NCBI GenBank assembly: GCA_965153455.1
Contig: OZ234496.1
Span: 4,349,207 to 4,413,206, forward strand
Length of the DNA stretch: 64,000 nucleotides
Direction: 5' to 3'
Origin: Sphagnum compactum
Taxonomy: Eukaryota; Bryophyta; Sphagnopsida; Sphagnales
A program made the position numbers and the translations under genes. Below, one piece after another: positions 1-12,983 of this stretch. The notes beneath the pieces are model-generated. The model saw only the letters and a list, made by a program, of their open reading frames with translations. It did not search any database and was not told where the DNA came from. Each line of letters begins with the position of its first letter. Within the stretch, counting starts at the first letter, position 1.

Positions 1-333
1 TTGTCTTCTGCCTGTTCTTCATGATTTCGGACAAAAAAGATCATCCTAGAGCTGAGATTAGACCACCAAGTCCCTCGTAATCCGGAAGACTGATTTCTAC
101 TGAGAAAGATTCATGGTGGTAGATCCTTTCTCTTGAGAATGGAAAACTGTTCCGCTTTGCAAAATGAGAACATGGGGAAAAGTTGAAAAGCGTCCAAAAA
201 GGTACCAAATAAAGAAAGACGAAACCTTTATTCAAAAGCTTGGAAGCTTCTCTTGAGGTCTTCCTGCATTCTTCTTCTTGTGGTCGGTTTTGTTTGCTCT
301 TGGGAATTAATTCACTGGGTTGGAGATCAGGAC
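1..333. other. Upstream region of the DUF2358 gene
   Basis: No gene is recognisable here. The stretch lies immediately upstream of the proposed start codon at 334 and probably holds promoter and leader of the rightward gene. Short open frames cross it but have no recognisable product. Confidence 0.4.
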
Positions 334-2812
334 ATGGTGCTGTCGCTTCCTGCTCTGGCCCAGACTGCTGCTTTGCGCTTGAGGAGTTACCCGCGAGGCT
401 TTCCCTCCATACCCACCAGAGGATTTTTCGTCCAACTGCCTACCATGGCTGCCACTTCTCCTGCTGCTGGTACATCTTCAAGAAAGCACTAGCATGACAA
501 GAACTTGGTGAAGTCGGATGCTTCAAAGTATTTGATGAAGAAGAGTGCATCTGAAGTGCTGATGAGAAGCAGAGGAAAAACAGATGTGATTGTTGCATGT
601 TTATTTTTCCAAAGCCTTTTTTTTGAACTCGAGATTCTAAGCGTTGTTTGCTCTGAATTGCTTGTTGGGCCGTTCGAATACGATGAGTCTTGGCTCCAAA
701 ATCAGTTCAAAGTTTGAGGTTTTCTTGTCCTCCCTAGAGCTTGTGTGAGGTCTCCTGGGAATCCATTGGACGCTGACTTCTTGTGAGAAGCATGTAGGAG
801 TGTCAGTACCAGCTGCAAACAATAGTGATCAGGTGGAGGCATCGTCTTCAGAGTCCAAGCCAGAGCAGAAACTTGGAAATCTTTCAGCAAACATCATCCC
901 ACACCTTTTCAAACTGTAAGCTGCTTCTCAGTTGAGCAAGATTTGTTTTGTTAGATTATCATTGGTTCATGTTCATGGTTCTGCAAGCTTGCTGGGATGA
1001 TTTCTGACCCACATCTTGTACATGGCGACAGATATGATTGCACTGCAACAGCAGCTGACTATGAAATCTATGCCCCCAAGGCTGTCTTTGAGGATCCACT
1101 CATGCAAGCCCATGGGTACTCTTCTCAACCCTAAAACTGAATCCCACCTTGTTTCAGGTTATCAGGATTTCAGATTCCCAGGACTTCAGTATCCAAATGA
1201 ATTCTGGAACTAGATTGGTGTTGTGAACCAGTTTGACCATCACAATCACAGGAGAACTTGAAATGGTATGCAATTATGAACAAACTATCTGCAAATGCAA
1301 TTCCACTGCCACACAGAATTGAACTCAAATGCAGGACATCTTCTCAACTTCTCTGCATGTTGGTTCTGGAACAGGATTCAATATTTGATCCATTTGATCT
1401 TGTCTGTGCAGTGTGAAACAGATAAAGTCAGCATTTTATTCCATACCAAAGGTAGTCCAATCATTCATGTGCTCTCTGTCAACACAGGTTCATTATTCTC
1501 ATCATGATTCAGTTCTGATTTTCTACCTTTAGAGCTGAAGAACAATTTGCCTGAGGTTTCACAGATATTTAAGGAAGCACAGATTGTGGACTATACAATC
1601 ACAGAGGAGGAAACGGCTCCAGGCTCTGGTGAGGTATGTGCTTCTGATGTGCACAGATAGTGAACCATAGACTTTGGATTTTTAACTGATGATCCCAAAT
1701 GCTTTCTTGCTGGACTCCAGACGGTATATATAACGTCTCTGGACACTTGATGTTATTTGACCAAGTCGAGGTTGCAGATCCTGTACTGAACTCTTGTGTG
1801 GCAACTTCTAAAGCAAACTTTCTGGTTTGAAGTGAATGTTTAGAGTTCCAATCGGTTTCTTGCTTTGGCTTCTTCCTGCAGATCCGCATAGATAATGTGC
1901 AGCGCTATAAAGTGGCAGGGAAAACTATCAACATGGTATCACTCATCAAATTACAGGTCTATCTTCTTCCTTCCCTCAACATTGTAGTGTTAATTGGCAC
2001 ACTTGGTGTGTGTTCGGTTGAATTTTTTTTGACAAAATGTGATATTTTTAATTCAAGGTTGCATTCCTTTGTCAGGCTGAGCCTCCCACATGGTAGATAC
2101 ACTGTCAGTGTAGGTTCACAGTGCTACAAAAGCTTTTCATCTTTGCAGCTTTCTTCTTCAAATTTAGTGAGTGGCATCTAATCTCTAAAAGCTGTCAGAT
2201 TGCATGCTTTCTATTGCTCACTTTTCCACACTCTTTTTGCCTCAGATGTTCTTGTTCTATCAGCCTTCAGTGAACAGTTTTTTAATGCATGATTTGCCCA
2301 TTCCAGGTTCAAGATGGGAAAGTGGTGCGTCATGAGGATCTGTAAGTGTCTCATACCTGTCAGACTCTTCTAGTTCTCATGGAATCAGATGGATCCATTG
2401 CCAAGATGAAAATTCTGTCAGTTCTGAGTGGAGCATCATGCCTAGATCATGGTTTGGGAATAGAACACAATTTGTAATCAAGTTTAGTGATTGGACAACC
2501 CCTTGCAGATTAAAACTCCCTCATGATTTGTGTAAGTTGCATAACCTAGTGGCATGTTTCAAGCACTATGCAATCAGAACAATCAAATCATGTGAGCTGT
2601 TTCTCACCAACCTTCATTTCATCTTCCATTCAAAAACAAAAAGTCATGACCAATTCTATGCCTGGCACAGGTGGGATAAGAATCCATTAAAAAACAGGGA
2701 GACAGTGAAAATACCATTGATGGGGCGTGCTTTGGAAGGGATACGTCGTGGCAACATGATGGTTACCCATCTTCTCATGGGTTTTGGGAAAGACCACAAT
2801 CCCAAAAACTGA
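334..2812 (+). CDS. DUF2358 / NTF2-like family protein, probably plastid-targeted (8 exons, 229 aa)
   Basis: Exons: 334-469, 807-915, 1032-1115, 1412-1451, 1565-1633, 1882-1956, 2307-2341, 2671-2812. All introns are GT-AG and the exons sum to 690 bases, exactly 230 codons. Residues 1-45 are rich in Ser, Leu, Pro and Arg with almost no acidic residues, which looks like a chloroplast transit peptide (inference). From about residue 80 the protein follows the conserved plant DUF2358 pattern: DYEIYAP, FEDPLM, VKQIKSAFYS, IVDYTIT, then DGKVVRHEDLWDKNPL and a C-terminal RRGNMMVTHLLMGFGKD. Biochemical function of this family is not established; an NTF2-like fold is usually predicted. Exon 2 could instead begin at 798 through an alternative acceptor, still in frame, adding three residues. 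The start at 334 is the least certain point. The gene converges on VAC14. Confidence 0.72.
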
Positions 2813-5642
2813 TGGATCTTCACACCAGAGGAAGTCTGACAGAAATTGTATCAATCTGTGGGATATTGTACCACCATCTCACATCTTTTTTATGAGGATG
2901 TACTCCTCAATGTCCTCTGCTCATGCTTGCATATTTGTACTGTTCATGTGAAGCTTTCACTCAATGTTTCGCTTGTGCCCTTGAAGCGGCAGCATGCAGC
3001 ACTCTTGTCCAATACCAACATATTTCTGATGCTAAATTGTCTATACGTTTACTTAGTAGGAGCCTGTAAGCCTGCAATTGATAGCACTTTATTATTGCCT
3101 TTGTGGGAATTCTGGTAGTGTTGGTGGGGTTGAAGTCATCACTAGATTGCAGGATTTGGCATGCAGCTATGCTCAAGGACAGTTGTCACTCAAACTTGAA
3201 TTCTTGTCAAATTGTCAAGAACAAAATCTGATTTCAGAAAATTATAGATACGTATCTGTGTGCCTGGTGAGATCGTGGAAACCTGTGTACCACATGAGTA
3301 CAGATATAGCTATTATGGTGAGCACTTCATGGTTACAGTGAATTTGCAATGTTGTAGTATTTGATGTGCAACCATCTATTTGTTTGCAGGATTAGCTTTC
3401 TCTGCATCTAAACAGCAACTAACTAAGCAAGTATGCATCACAGTTGACCAGTGAAATTTCAGCAGGTCAAGCAAGAGAAGTCCTTGAGAAATGCTTCAGC
3501 ATAACTATGTATTGCACTATTCTTAAGTTCTTAGAGGAAACAAAATCTGAATCAATGGTTGCTTGCAATCTGAGAATTGAACCATGATTCTCAGCAATGA
3601 TTGCTTGCAAAAGTGGAAAAGGAGCAATGATTCTTGACACTGGAATACTATGGACTGGTGATAGTAGCCCTTATAGACAAGGGAGGTATGAATCACTTAT
3701 GGAAGTTTTAACTCTCAGGAGCTGGGCAGCAGGTCCTCTCTTGTTGGAGAATGCTGTTGCCTGCAACCATTATGAGGAGGTATCAACCTCCACAAAACCT
3801 AGATAAATTGACAGAACTCAGCATCCACATATCACTTAAAGTAGATTTGTCGTTTGACAGGCAATAAGTGTCTACAGGCAAATGGAATTCTCATGCATTT
3901 CTGAAGGTGTGTTTGCAGATGAACTTTCTCTGGCACAGAGGTGTAACACGCTTTTCAGACCCCTTTCCGAGCAGCAAATTTCTATTACTCAACATAAGCC
4001 TTGAAACATAACCTATCTTGTAACATAAGTACCACAGTATTTTTGGTCACATCACAAGTACCGAATTGGCATCTCTCAATCAAGTCTCAAACATGGATTC
4101 CATGATCCGGATTCCACTTCAACCAAATGTGTAATGCAAACCAATTACTTTGACAAAAATCATTGCCTTACTTATGGCACTGCTATAGGTATCAGACAAT
4201 GTCAATGCTATTCTTAAAGGCAAGAGACAACCACATGTGCATACAAAATATCAGATTGTTTCAAGAGTCCAAAATTTCAGCAGATGGTGGTATAATGGTT
4301 GCCTGGACATACTAACATGATCAGCAGCCCAATCAGATGCTCTTCACAGAATTTTTTGTATCTTCTCGTGGTTAGTTACAAGCCAAAGAAGTTCCAGTCT
4401 AGACATTTCAAGTTGGTTTATCTCAATTGTGCTCCAATGTCAAATCATTTTTGCCTTCCTTAACAAGCTCCCTACACACAGAAGAAGGAACACGGCCCAA
4501 TGGAATCTTTGTATGAAAAGTGCATACTTGACCAGTAGGTGTAAATTGAGCCACAAATATCAGTACAGAAGTGCAGAATCCATTAGTACAGACAAACATC
4601 ACAAGGTTTGGTAAAGGGTCGAGCACACCTGAAGGATTCAATTGGTGAAAGTTTCATCAAGGATGTGAAGGTGAAAGGTCCACAATGTAGCCATGCACTG
4701 TAGTGACATTAACTGCTTTCAATCTTCTCTCAAACATCTCCATCTAGTTGATTTCAAAATAGCACACTTTGGAGTGTATGTGCACCCTTGTCCAAAGAAA
4801 AACAATTACATGTTTATTTATCAATTTGTTTCATGCCACTTGCCCATCTCCAAACAGGAAAAATAAATCACTGTAATTTGTACAAGGGCAGAAGAAACGA
4901 TGTTCTCATATGCTGATTTCTGTAACAAAAGGATTAAGAGAGCCAATCACTTTCTCTGCAGAATGAAATCCTCCTCTGCAGCAATCTGGAATTCTATCCC
5001 ACCATCCTCTCTGATCATCCATATACAAACCATGAGAGGGCATGTCATGATAACAATTCAAGAAGCCACTATATTTGAGACAGAAACAAAAGACTTCTCT
5101 CCTCGCAAATTCCACATAGATAACAAGCCTATCCTATTAAAGCCCATAGCAGCAAAAGGGTGATAGCAGAAACATCATGTTAGCCTTATTGAACAGCCAA
5201 AATTTTGCCCATCATCACCTCCAAGGGCAACTAGAAGCACTGGAATTTCTCCATCTAAAAGTAGGAGGTAGGGACCATGGCAATACAAATATTTCCAGTA
5301 ATGATGTTGTCTGTCTTCATTCATGTCCACCCGTGCTTCAAGAAATCTGTTTGTTGATGGGCATATCACGAATCACACAGTGAATGGAAACAGAAAAGGA
5401 AAAAGCCCATGCAGACTGATTTTTTTGTCACTAACACGTTAGCCATCATAAAGTGGCATAGGTATTGGGTTTTGATACACAAGAGGGGCCCAAGGGTGGT
5501 GGGCTCGCCTGGAGCCTGTTAGCTCTGCCATGATCTTGCCGGTGCACGAATGTTTGGGGATCCTCTAAGTCTTATTGAATCTGTTCCTTCCTCTTTCCTT
5601 TGTCCATTCTGCACCGCCAGTGCCCCATCCCCAGAAAAGCAT
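2813..5642. other. Region between two convergent genes
   Basis: This lies downstream of the rightward DUF2358 gene and downstream of the leftward VAC14 gene. It should hold both 3' UTRs and polyadenylation regions. I read both strands and found only short open frames without recognisable domains or paired splice sites. Untranslated exons of either gene cannot be excluded. Confidence 0.5.
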
Positions 5643-8600
5643 TCAATAGGAGAAGTTGATAATTACATCCATCTCATGCACTGACATCATTGTGCACCTA
5701 CCAACATCTACTGTGCTGCTGTTAGAGCCCATAGCATTGATCACATCATATTTCTGAAACTGCAAATGGTTCATGAGAGCCAAAGGTTGGGAGTCTAGGG
5801 GCTCATGTGACAGAATAAGACTAGGAAGGCTTGCAAGGTACATATAGACCAGAAAAGTACCAACAAAGTAAGCTCAAGATCTACTCAGAAATGGAACATA
5901 AAGAAAGAGAAACAAAATGCCAACTGGAAGGTCCAAGAATACAAAACAATCTTGAGAAGAGAAGAGAGCTCTCATGAGAAACATACCTGGACAGGAGCTA
6001 TCGGAGGTTTATGGGGCGCCTTGGTTTGAGGTTGAGTGACACGATGCAATCGATGTTGATGCTGCATGTGCTCAAATTGCTTCAACTGCATAGAGAAATT
6101 GATGCCCACAGCACCATTGCTCATGTCACTGCTACTGTCACCATCATCACTGGGCTGAGACAAATGAGATACAGATGGGATGGATGGTATATGGGAGAGG
6201 ATTTGTGTGTAAGCTCCTGTGGAAGCTGTTCGCCGAATTGCACTCAACCCTGGAAACTCACTGCTTGATGATTGTGGTGGTGCCTGCATGAAGGTGTATG
6301 CTGGCACTGTCTTTAACCTTGTCCGTAAAATCTTGAATGCTGAGCTTTGCTGTTAAGAGACAGATAAAAAGAAATTAGTCAGTCTTCAGTCCTTGCAAGG
6401 TTATCCTGCCTAAACTTCAAACTGTGGCATTGACAAATTCATAGATTGATCACTACATGAGGGAGATAGCATGTCCCCACACTTCACTGTCAATTATTAG
6501 AACATACTCCAGCTTTCAATTTCAAACTTCAAACCCAGTTCTAGCAGGTGACATAAACTCCCATCAGCATTTCAGATATAACTTCAACCTAGAACAGAGG
6601 AGACTGATGGGGTACAGGGAAAAAGCCAGTATACCCAAAAGTTTAAAGCTAACCCCCTGGATATCAACTTGGAAAAAATTCAATAACCCAAGCACAACAC
6701 CTAATTGGTCATGAACTGATTACCTGAGGTAGAAGCATAAGAAGGCCATACAACGTCTTCAGAAGTTGTGGATAACGAGCCGGCTCAAGCAACTGCAATG
6801 AATCACACCACCCACATTTGTTCATTGACTCAATGTGATGCAGGACCTTCAAACTCCATGCCTTGGGTGTATGACTCTCACTGTACATGCAACCTCTACA
6901 TGCTCCTGTACCTAGAAATGAGAGATGGACATGGTTGGACAGTGGATAAGACCAGTGGACTCACTTGATCACCACAACAAAAGACAACTCTGTTACAAGA
7001 AAAGAAACAAAGAACCTGTTCTCTGATGTTATCAAAGATGGGATGTTTCATTATCCAGTGCAGCAAGTTACCTGCAGTCTCAAATATGAAAAGATGGGGG
7101 TTTCCAGCAGTCGCACCAACTTGTCCACTTGCACTAGCAAATTTACGTTGATGTCAGATTCTCCCAGTGACTGGATGACCGAACTTGCATGTGGGTATGC
7201 CTGAACAAAGGCAAGGGACAGGGCTATAAGACTCCGAAACAACATCATCTCAAACTTCATAAATATCACAAAAATACTCTGGAAAACATCCAATTGCTGC
7301 AGGCCTCGTGGGAATTGACGAGCTTGGCTGAAGATAGCTGACACATCAAACCCTGCACTGAATCTTCTGTAACATCATGTGCATCTAAGCAGCTTGCTTC
7401 CTTTGAGGAGTTGAGAGATTACCTGGGCAAGCAAGCAAAGACTAACAGTGGCCATGGGTGAGTGACACCATGAAGAATATAGTGCAACAAATAAATCACG
7501 GCCTGCGGAATTTATGAGGGACTGCTTCAAAAGAGCCCTCAAATCTGACAGCTCATGTGCAGTCAGAAGGATCACATTCAGTGCCTGCACCCACCGTCCA
7601 GTATCACATTAAACCAAATTTCACCATTGGTACAGAAGATTTGTTTACACAAATGCCACCTTCATGAATTCATTTTATCAATACCAGGCACAACATACCT
7701 ACATTCAATCTAGGATCTTTAAAGATAGAGACCAGCTGAGTTTCCCGAGGAAACTGACCTGGACCATAATGGTAGCAAACTCCAAGTCAGCCTCCCCTTC
7801 CAAAATGGTTGCCAATTCACGATAGACTCGTTCTGCACCAAGCAGTGTGCACAATTTCTGCAATGCCAGTGTCCCCCTCCTGGGTACAGATCAACAGAAT
7901 GTGTTATTGGCAAGACCCATCACACATGAGTTGAAACACAACGTTTTCGGCCTGCTTCATCCTCATTCTATTCAATTGCTATGATGTCAAATATATCTGT
8001 TCAACACATGCAGCAGCAGCCACCTTTACCAGTAGATCAAAACTCAACCCATAGAACTTTAGACCTAAACCGTATAAAAGAAGCAAACTTTGCAGAGAAC
8101 ATGAACACTGATTTTTTGGGAAGGCACTGAAAAAATGATCTCGTGTGGAAAACCCAATGAGCAGCACAGACAGGAAAAACAGAACCTTTTCTACCAGTAA
8201 GGCTGAGCTTTTCTCGTGTGAAAAGGAGACATACTTCTGAAGAAGGGAATTCTCGCTGTTGAAGCGGTGGACAAGGAAGACCATGAGATGCCGGAAGTGT
8301 TGTGGATCCCTCGCAATGCACGCTTGTACCTCCAACACCAGCAGAACAACCTGGAATTTTCAAACCATGGGATTTCTTAAACTCTCTGAAGTTTTCTCAA
8401 AGACACAGAAATCAGCATCTAAATTTCCTCATTGTCAGAAAAAACTTCTCTATACTTTAACACTTGCAAGACTCCCAAATAATAGCCAGAATGTTTCACG
8501 TAATGGCTTGACAGAGGAATTGATTTGAGTTTCCAGAGAAAGTCGTGCCATGCACCTCATCAGATGAGTCTGACAAGGATTGAAGAAGTGCTGGGAAAAT

Positions 8601-11600
8601 GTCATCCAGGAATGAAAGCACCTGCAAGAATCAACCATGATGTTATATCCTCCTTGATCTTGGTATATAGAAAGGTGAATCAGAATAGACCTGCATAGTC
8701 CAAAAGGGAATCAGGACATACACAATCACTTTTAGACATAGTTCTCACTGCTTCAAGGAATTTTTCAAAGAAATCCTCACTCCATGGGGCCTGACCAGCA
8801 GTCAGATATTATTCCACACAAATACTGATTGTCATCTTCAATTGCTGGAAACAAAACAAGATCACTGGTTTAGCACACATACAGCTTTTATGCCTCCTCA
8901 AAGACTTGCCCAAATCTAAAAATGAACAATGCTCACCTCTGTCCGGTGCCTCTCCAGAAGCACTGAGATCCAGCGCAATGCCTCAAGCCTGGTTGCCTCC
9001 CAATCACTACCAAGTTCTCTGTCACCCATAAAGGCAGCAAGGGTTTGTCAAATACTCACCCATAAATGCATGAAGCTATTCTCAAGGTTCTAGCTTCTAA
9101 CTCACTATATAGGACCAAGCAATTACAGCTTCTAGTTATCACAGTTGCCGAGATGCTTTTGAAAGTCACACATGAGGATAGTTAGTGCACCTTCTTGCAA
9201 TGGCCAGAACTGCTCCAACATCAAAACCATCTGCAGGTTCTCCCTTAACAGCCCTTAGCTCCTCATTTGTTTCTGTTGCCAACTGCCCAATCCCCATATC
9301 CACTGGCTCATATGAACTCTAATCAGAAGTTCACATACAAAAATCTTCTCTGGACAACACTTTTCAAATGCAAAGAGTCAGATCCATAAATCCATCAATT
9401 CAGCTCTCAACACAATCTGTTGCCTTGAACTCAGACAAACTACGTATTGACAATCTGCCCACTCGCCAACCTCATGTTTCAAGTTGTTGAAAAACTCTCC
9501 AAGGTAATCTGCAAAATACTAAACCATGGACCTAAAAGACCCACTCTGACTTACCAATCGGATCTTCTCCTCCTTGTCTGAAATAGCAGGTAAAATTGCT
9601 CCAAGTATGTCTGCATAATAGGGTACAAGCTGATGTCCACCCAACTTCACAAACTCATTAACCTGTACACATATAAGCAGGATCTGGATCAGACTTCAGA
9701 GCAAGAAACTTGACTGGCACAAGTTCAATGCATATATGCATCCATGAGGACTTCGGAAAGCTCTTCTGTTTCAGATATGCAGCTCTTGTCACATGAGAGA
9801 GCATCCTTTTAAAGTACAAAAGACCAAATGGGACCTTGCTTCTTGATTACCCCTTCCATAGACTAAGACCACATTTTATGCAAAGACATGAACCATCTGA
9901 AAAGAAAGCTTAAACTGAAAGTTTTTCTGATGTGACAGAACGAAATCTGATCAAGAAAAAGCAAAACCCAAGGCCACAAGAGGACCCAATGAGAGCACTT
10001 CAGAATTGACTATTGTAGTTGAGCTCACCCAAGTGATTGAAGTTAGACGAGTAAACTCATCAGGAGATGATGCCCTTTGCACAAGTATTTCTGCCATCCT
10101 TCCATAATCTACTGACTGGCCAAAATAGCATGAAATCAAAACAGAAAATTACATCAGGACCCATAAAAATTGCAACTTATTGGAAAAAAAGAATGCATCA
10201 GCTGTGAGCTGTAAACCCCTCACAGATTGCAAACCATCTTGAAGGATAACTCCCCTAAACCCCTTACAGATTTGCAAATGATTTTCAAGGAAGACTCTTG
10301 CAATGAACAATTGAGTACCGGGGCATTTTTAATCTCCTGCAGAAACTCTGAGAGGGCAGCATCAGCCTGTTTTCGAGTCTCATGGCTATTATCACTGAGC
10401 ATGTTGAAGAGCCCTGCCAAATGACAAACCATTAAACAACCCCTTAAAAGTAGTCCAGACCTGGACCTTATGTTCTTGAAAACTCATAAATCCCTGAACC
10501 TGACTCTCAAAGCACCACTATCATAGATGACACATGAACTACATTTGTGTCTACAATCAAATTGAACAGCAAACAGCAATTTGGGTTTAAGGCAACAGCT
10601 TCTCACCATCAAGAAAATCAGGTAGAAACCCAAGCATATCAATGTCAGGGACACTGTCCAAGACTGTGATCCATCCCACCAGAAATTGACGAACAAAAGG
10701 GTTGAGCACATTCATACGCTCCCTGAGAAGAGGGATGAATTTCTCGATGCTGCAATTCCAAACTCCCCCCACATTACCCAACTTTTTCACAACCCAACAA
10801 TGCTAAGTTGCTGAACATGACCCTACATACCATCTTTTTGTCTCTGTTGTGTCTGATTTGATCCTTTTGTGTTCTTCATACAAACCCAATGCTCAAAACT
10901 GTCACAGCTACAAGTCCAAGAGCTCAACTTTTTATCAGTTCCCACATCCTCTAAGTGGAAGACTTGGACTCCCTGTCATCAAAGAATAAACATTGTGGTG
11001 GTTTAGCTAATCTGGACGCACCTGAAGTGATCACTTTCTGTGACAATATCCTGGATCATTCCACAAGCATAAACAGATAAAAATGTCAACCAATTGGCAC
11101 AAAAAGAAACAGATATCAAACACTACTGCTTTTGAAACAAAACAGGCACAGAGAGGTTCAGGCTTGAGTTTGGCGCAATTCAAAGCTGAAAGGACAGAGA
11201 TTACACAAATGCTACTAAGGAAAATGTTGCTTGCCTTCACAAGACCATCCAACAGATGAGCAGCACTTTGTACATTAGGGTCAGAGTCAGCTGACAGCTT
11301 GCAGAGTGCATCAAAGACTTCATTGAAAAATGTGATGAAATCATCTCTTGCTACCTGCATGTGGGTGCCACAGCTGTCACTCTCATGCTTTTCCAAATGT
11401 ACCTATTCTTCTACACAACTTTCTGTACACTTGAGCCAAGTTCCTCATTATGACCCCATGTCCATCTCTCACACTGGGGCATATTTTGAGAAAGATCGAT
11501 GAAGTTGCAGAGAAATCTCCACAACAACAATTAAAGGTAACACGACAATGAGTGCAGTCATAACCTCATGAGAGTCGCTCACAAAGTGACAGACCATCAC

Positions 11601-12983
11601 CTTCATCACGAACGGCAGTGACGAGCTGCCATGACTACCCACTGAGTTCATCAGCTCCCAACAGTGGGTGTAGATAAGCATATAATAATCTTCCCAAAAA
11701 ACTTGGGCAAACCATTATACACAATCTGCGTCCTGAGTTTCTGTTGCCTTTCCGGAAGCAATGGGAAGACTCAGACGTGATGTTGGCTAGCACTCAAGAG
11801 ACATTGCTAATCAAAAAAGTCAACAGTATCCTCATTCAAGCTGCAACAAGCTTCTGAAGGAAAGAGCTTTTATTTCATTTTAGCATGTCCCTGGGGCATA
11901 TTTTGAGAAAGTCCGGATTTCCTAGGACACCACTTGCAAGCTCCAAGAAACATGAGAATGTGTAGAAAATCCTTACCAAAAGGACAGAAGGAAATACAAA
12001 GGAGACAAACATATGAACGACAGCCAGGTAGTCTACCAGAGACCTAGTCATCAGCTAAGCAACAAGAATTGTGGCAAAAAATTAGACCTTTGCAATGTTG
12101 TAAAGTGCTTCACATGCATAGTACCGCACACGGCTGTCCTGGTCAGTAAATGATTGAAGAACAGGAGGAACTATTTTCTGACCCAACACATTCCCAAATA
12201 CAATGAAAGTCATGTCATTGAATGTGAGAAGCAAACCCTGAAAGCAAAAACACTTGAACCAGAAGCCTCAAACATGATAAGAAGAAAAATAAGAAAAACA
12301 CATTCCACCATAGTGAAAATAACTATGGTGATAAGAGATTCACTTTTAGATGCTGAGCAGCTTCTGATGCAAGGCCCACAGTTGCTGCTGCCAACCCAAT
12401 CAGACCTCCCTGCTCACCAAAGGACACACAGATCAGCAATTGAGTGTCAAGATGATGATGTTTGGCATCTGGCTTGGTAGGAGTCAACAAAAACCATAAA
12501 ATGTCCCCATGGAGGCAATGAACTGCAATATGCTAGTTACACATTAGAGGTTCAGATAATTAGGTAAAGTTCCTTTGTGCTCATACTTTCTACATTGCAC
12601 ATTCCAGAGAAACCCAGGGCATGACAACCTACCTTGCGATGATTAGCCTGAGGGGAGAGTGCATACTCCAATGTCAGCATTGATATGAGCTTGGAGATTT
12701 TGTCATGGTCCTGAACACTCACTAATCCTCTCACAGTCCCTTCTACCTGAAGAACAAAACCACATCAGAATCACATTCCTGACAGCCAGAAACACAAAGA
12801 AAACAGGTGAATCAATCAAATGGGTGATCATCAATCTTCAGATTTCAGATTTGATTGAATTAGAACAAAGCTGTATCAAGAGTAAGTGATTACCTCCAGT
12901 GCAGCAATTTTTCGCTTCTCATAGAGCTTATCGGCCAGATTCCGGAGCACCGACGCTGACAGCAGCGACGCGGAATCTGCCAT
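5643..12983 (-). CDS. VAC14: VAC14, scaffold of the PIKfyve/FAB1-FIG4 complex (20 exons, ~750 aa)
   Basis: Exons from the start codon: 12983-12894, 12746-12633, 12409-12344, 12177-12088, 11354-11235, 11050-11022, 10749-10607, 10413-10319, 10115-10029, 9662-9555, 9282-9191, 9018-8937, 8621-8556, 8350-8235, 7879-7759, 7584-7423, 7200-7072, 6792-6724, 6349-5987, 5753-5643. Phases are consistent throughout. VAC14 is a HEAT-repeat scaffold that holds the PI3P 5-kinase FAB1 and the phosphatase FIG4, controlling PI(3,5)P2 on endosomes and vacuole (known for the family). Visible family blocks include [137 protein letters not shown] and [13 protein letters not shown]-like text. The Fig4-binding region falls around residues 440-600. 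The last 150 residues are divergent and Ser/Gln-rich, and the final exon (5753-5643) is the least certain. Intron 5 uses a GC donor. Length is close to the usual plant size. Confidence 0.93.
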
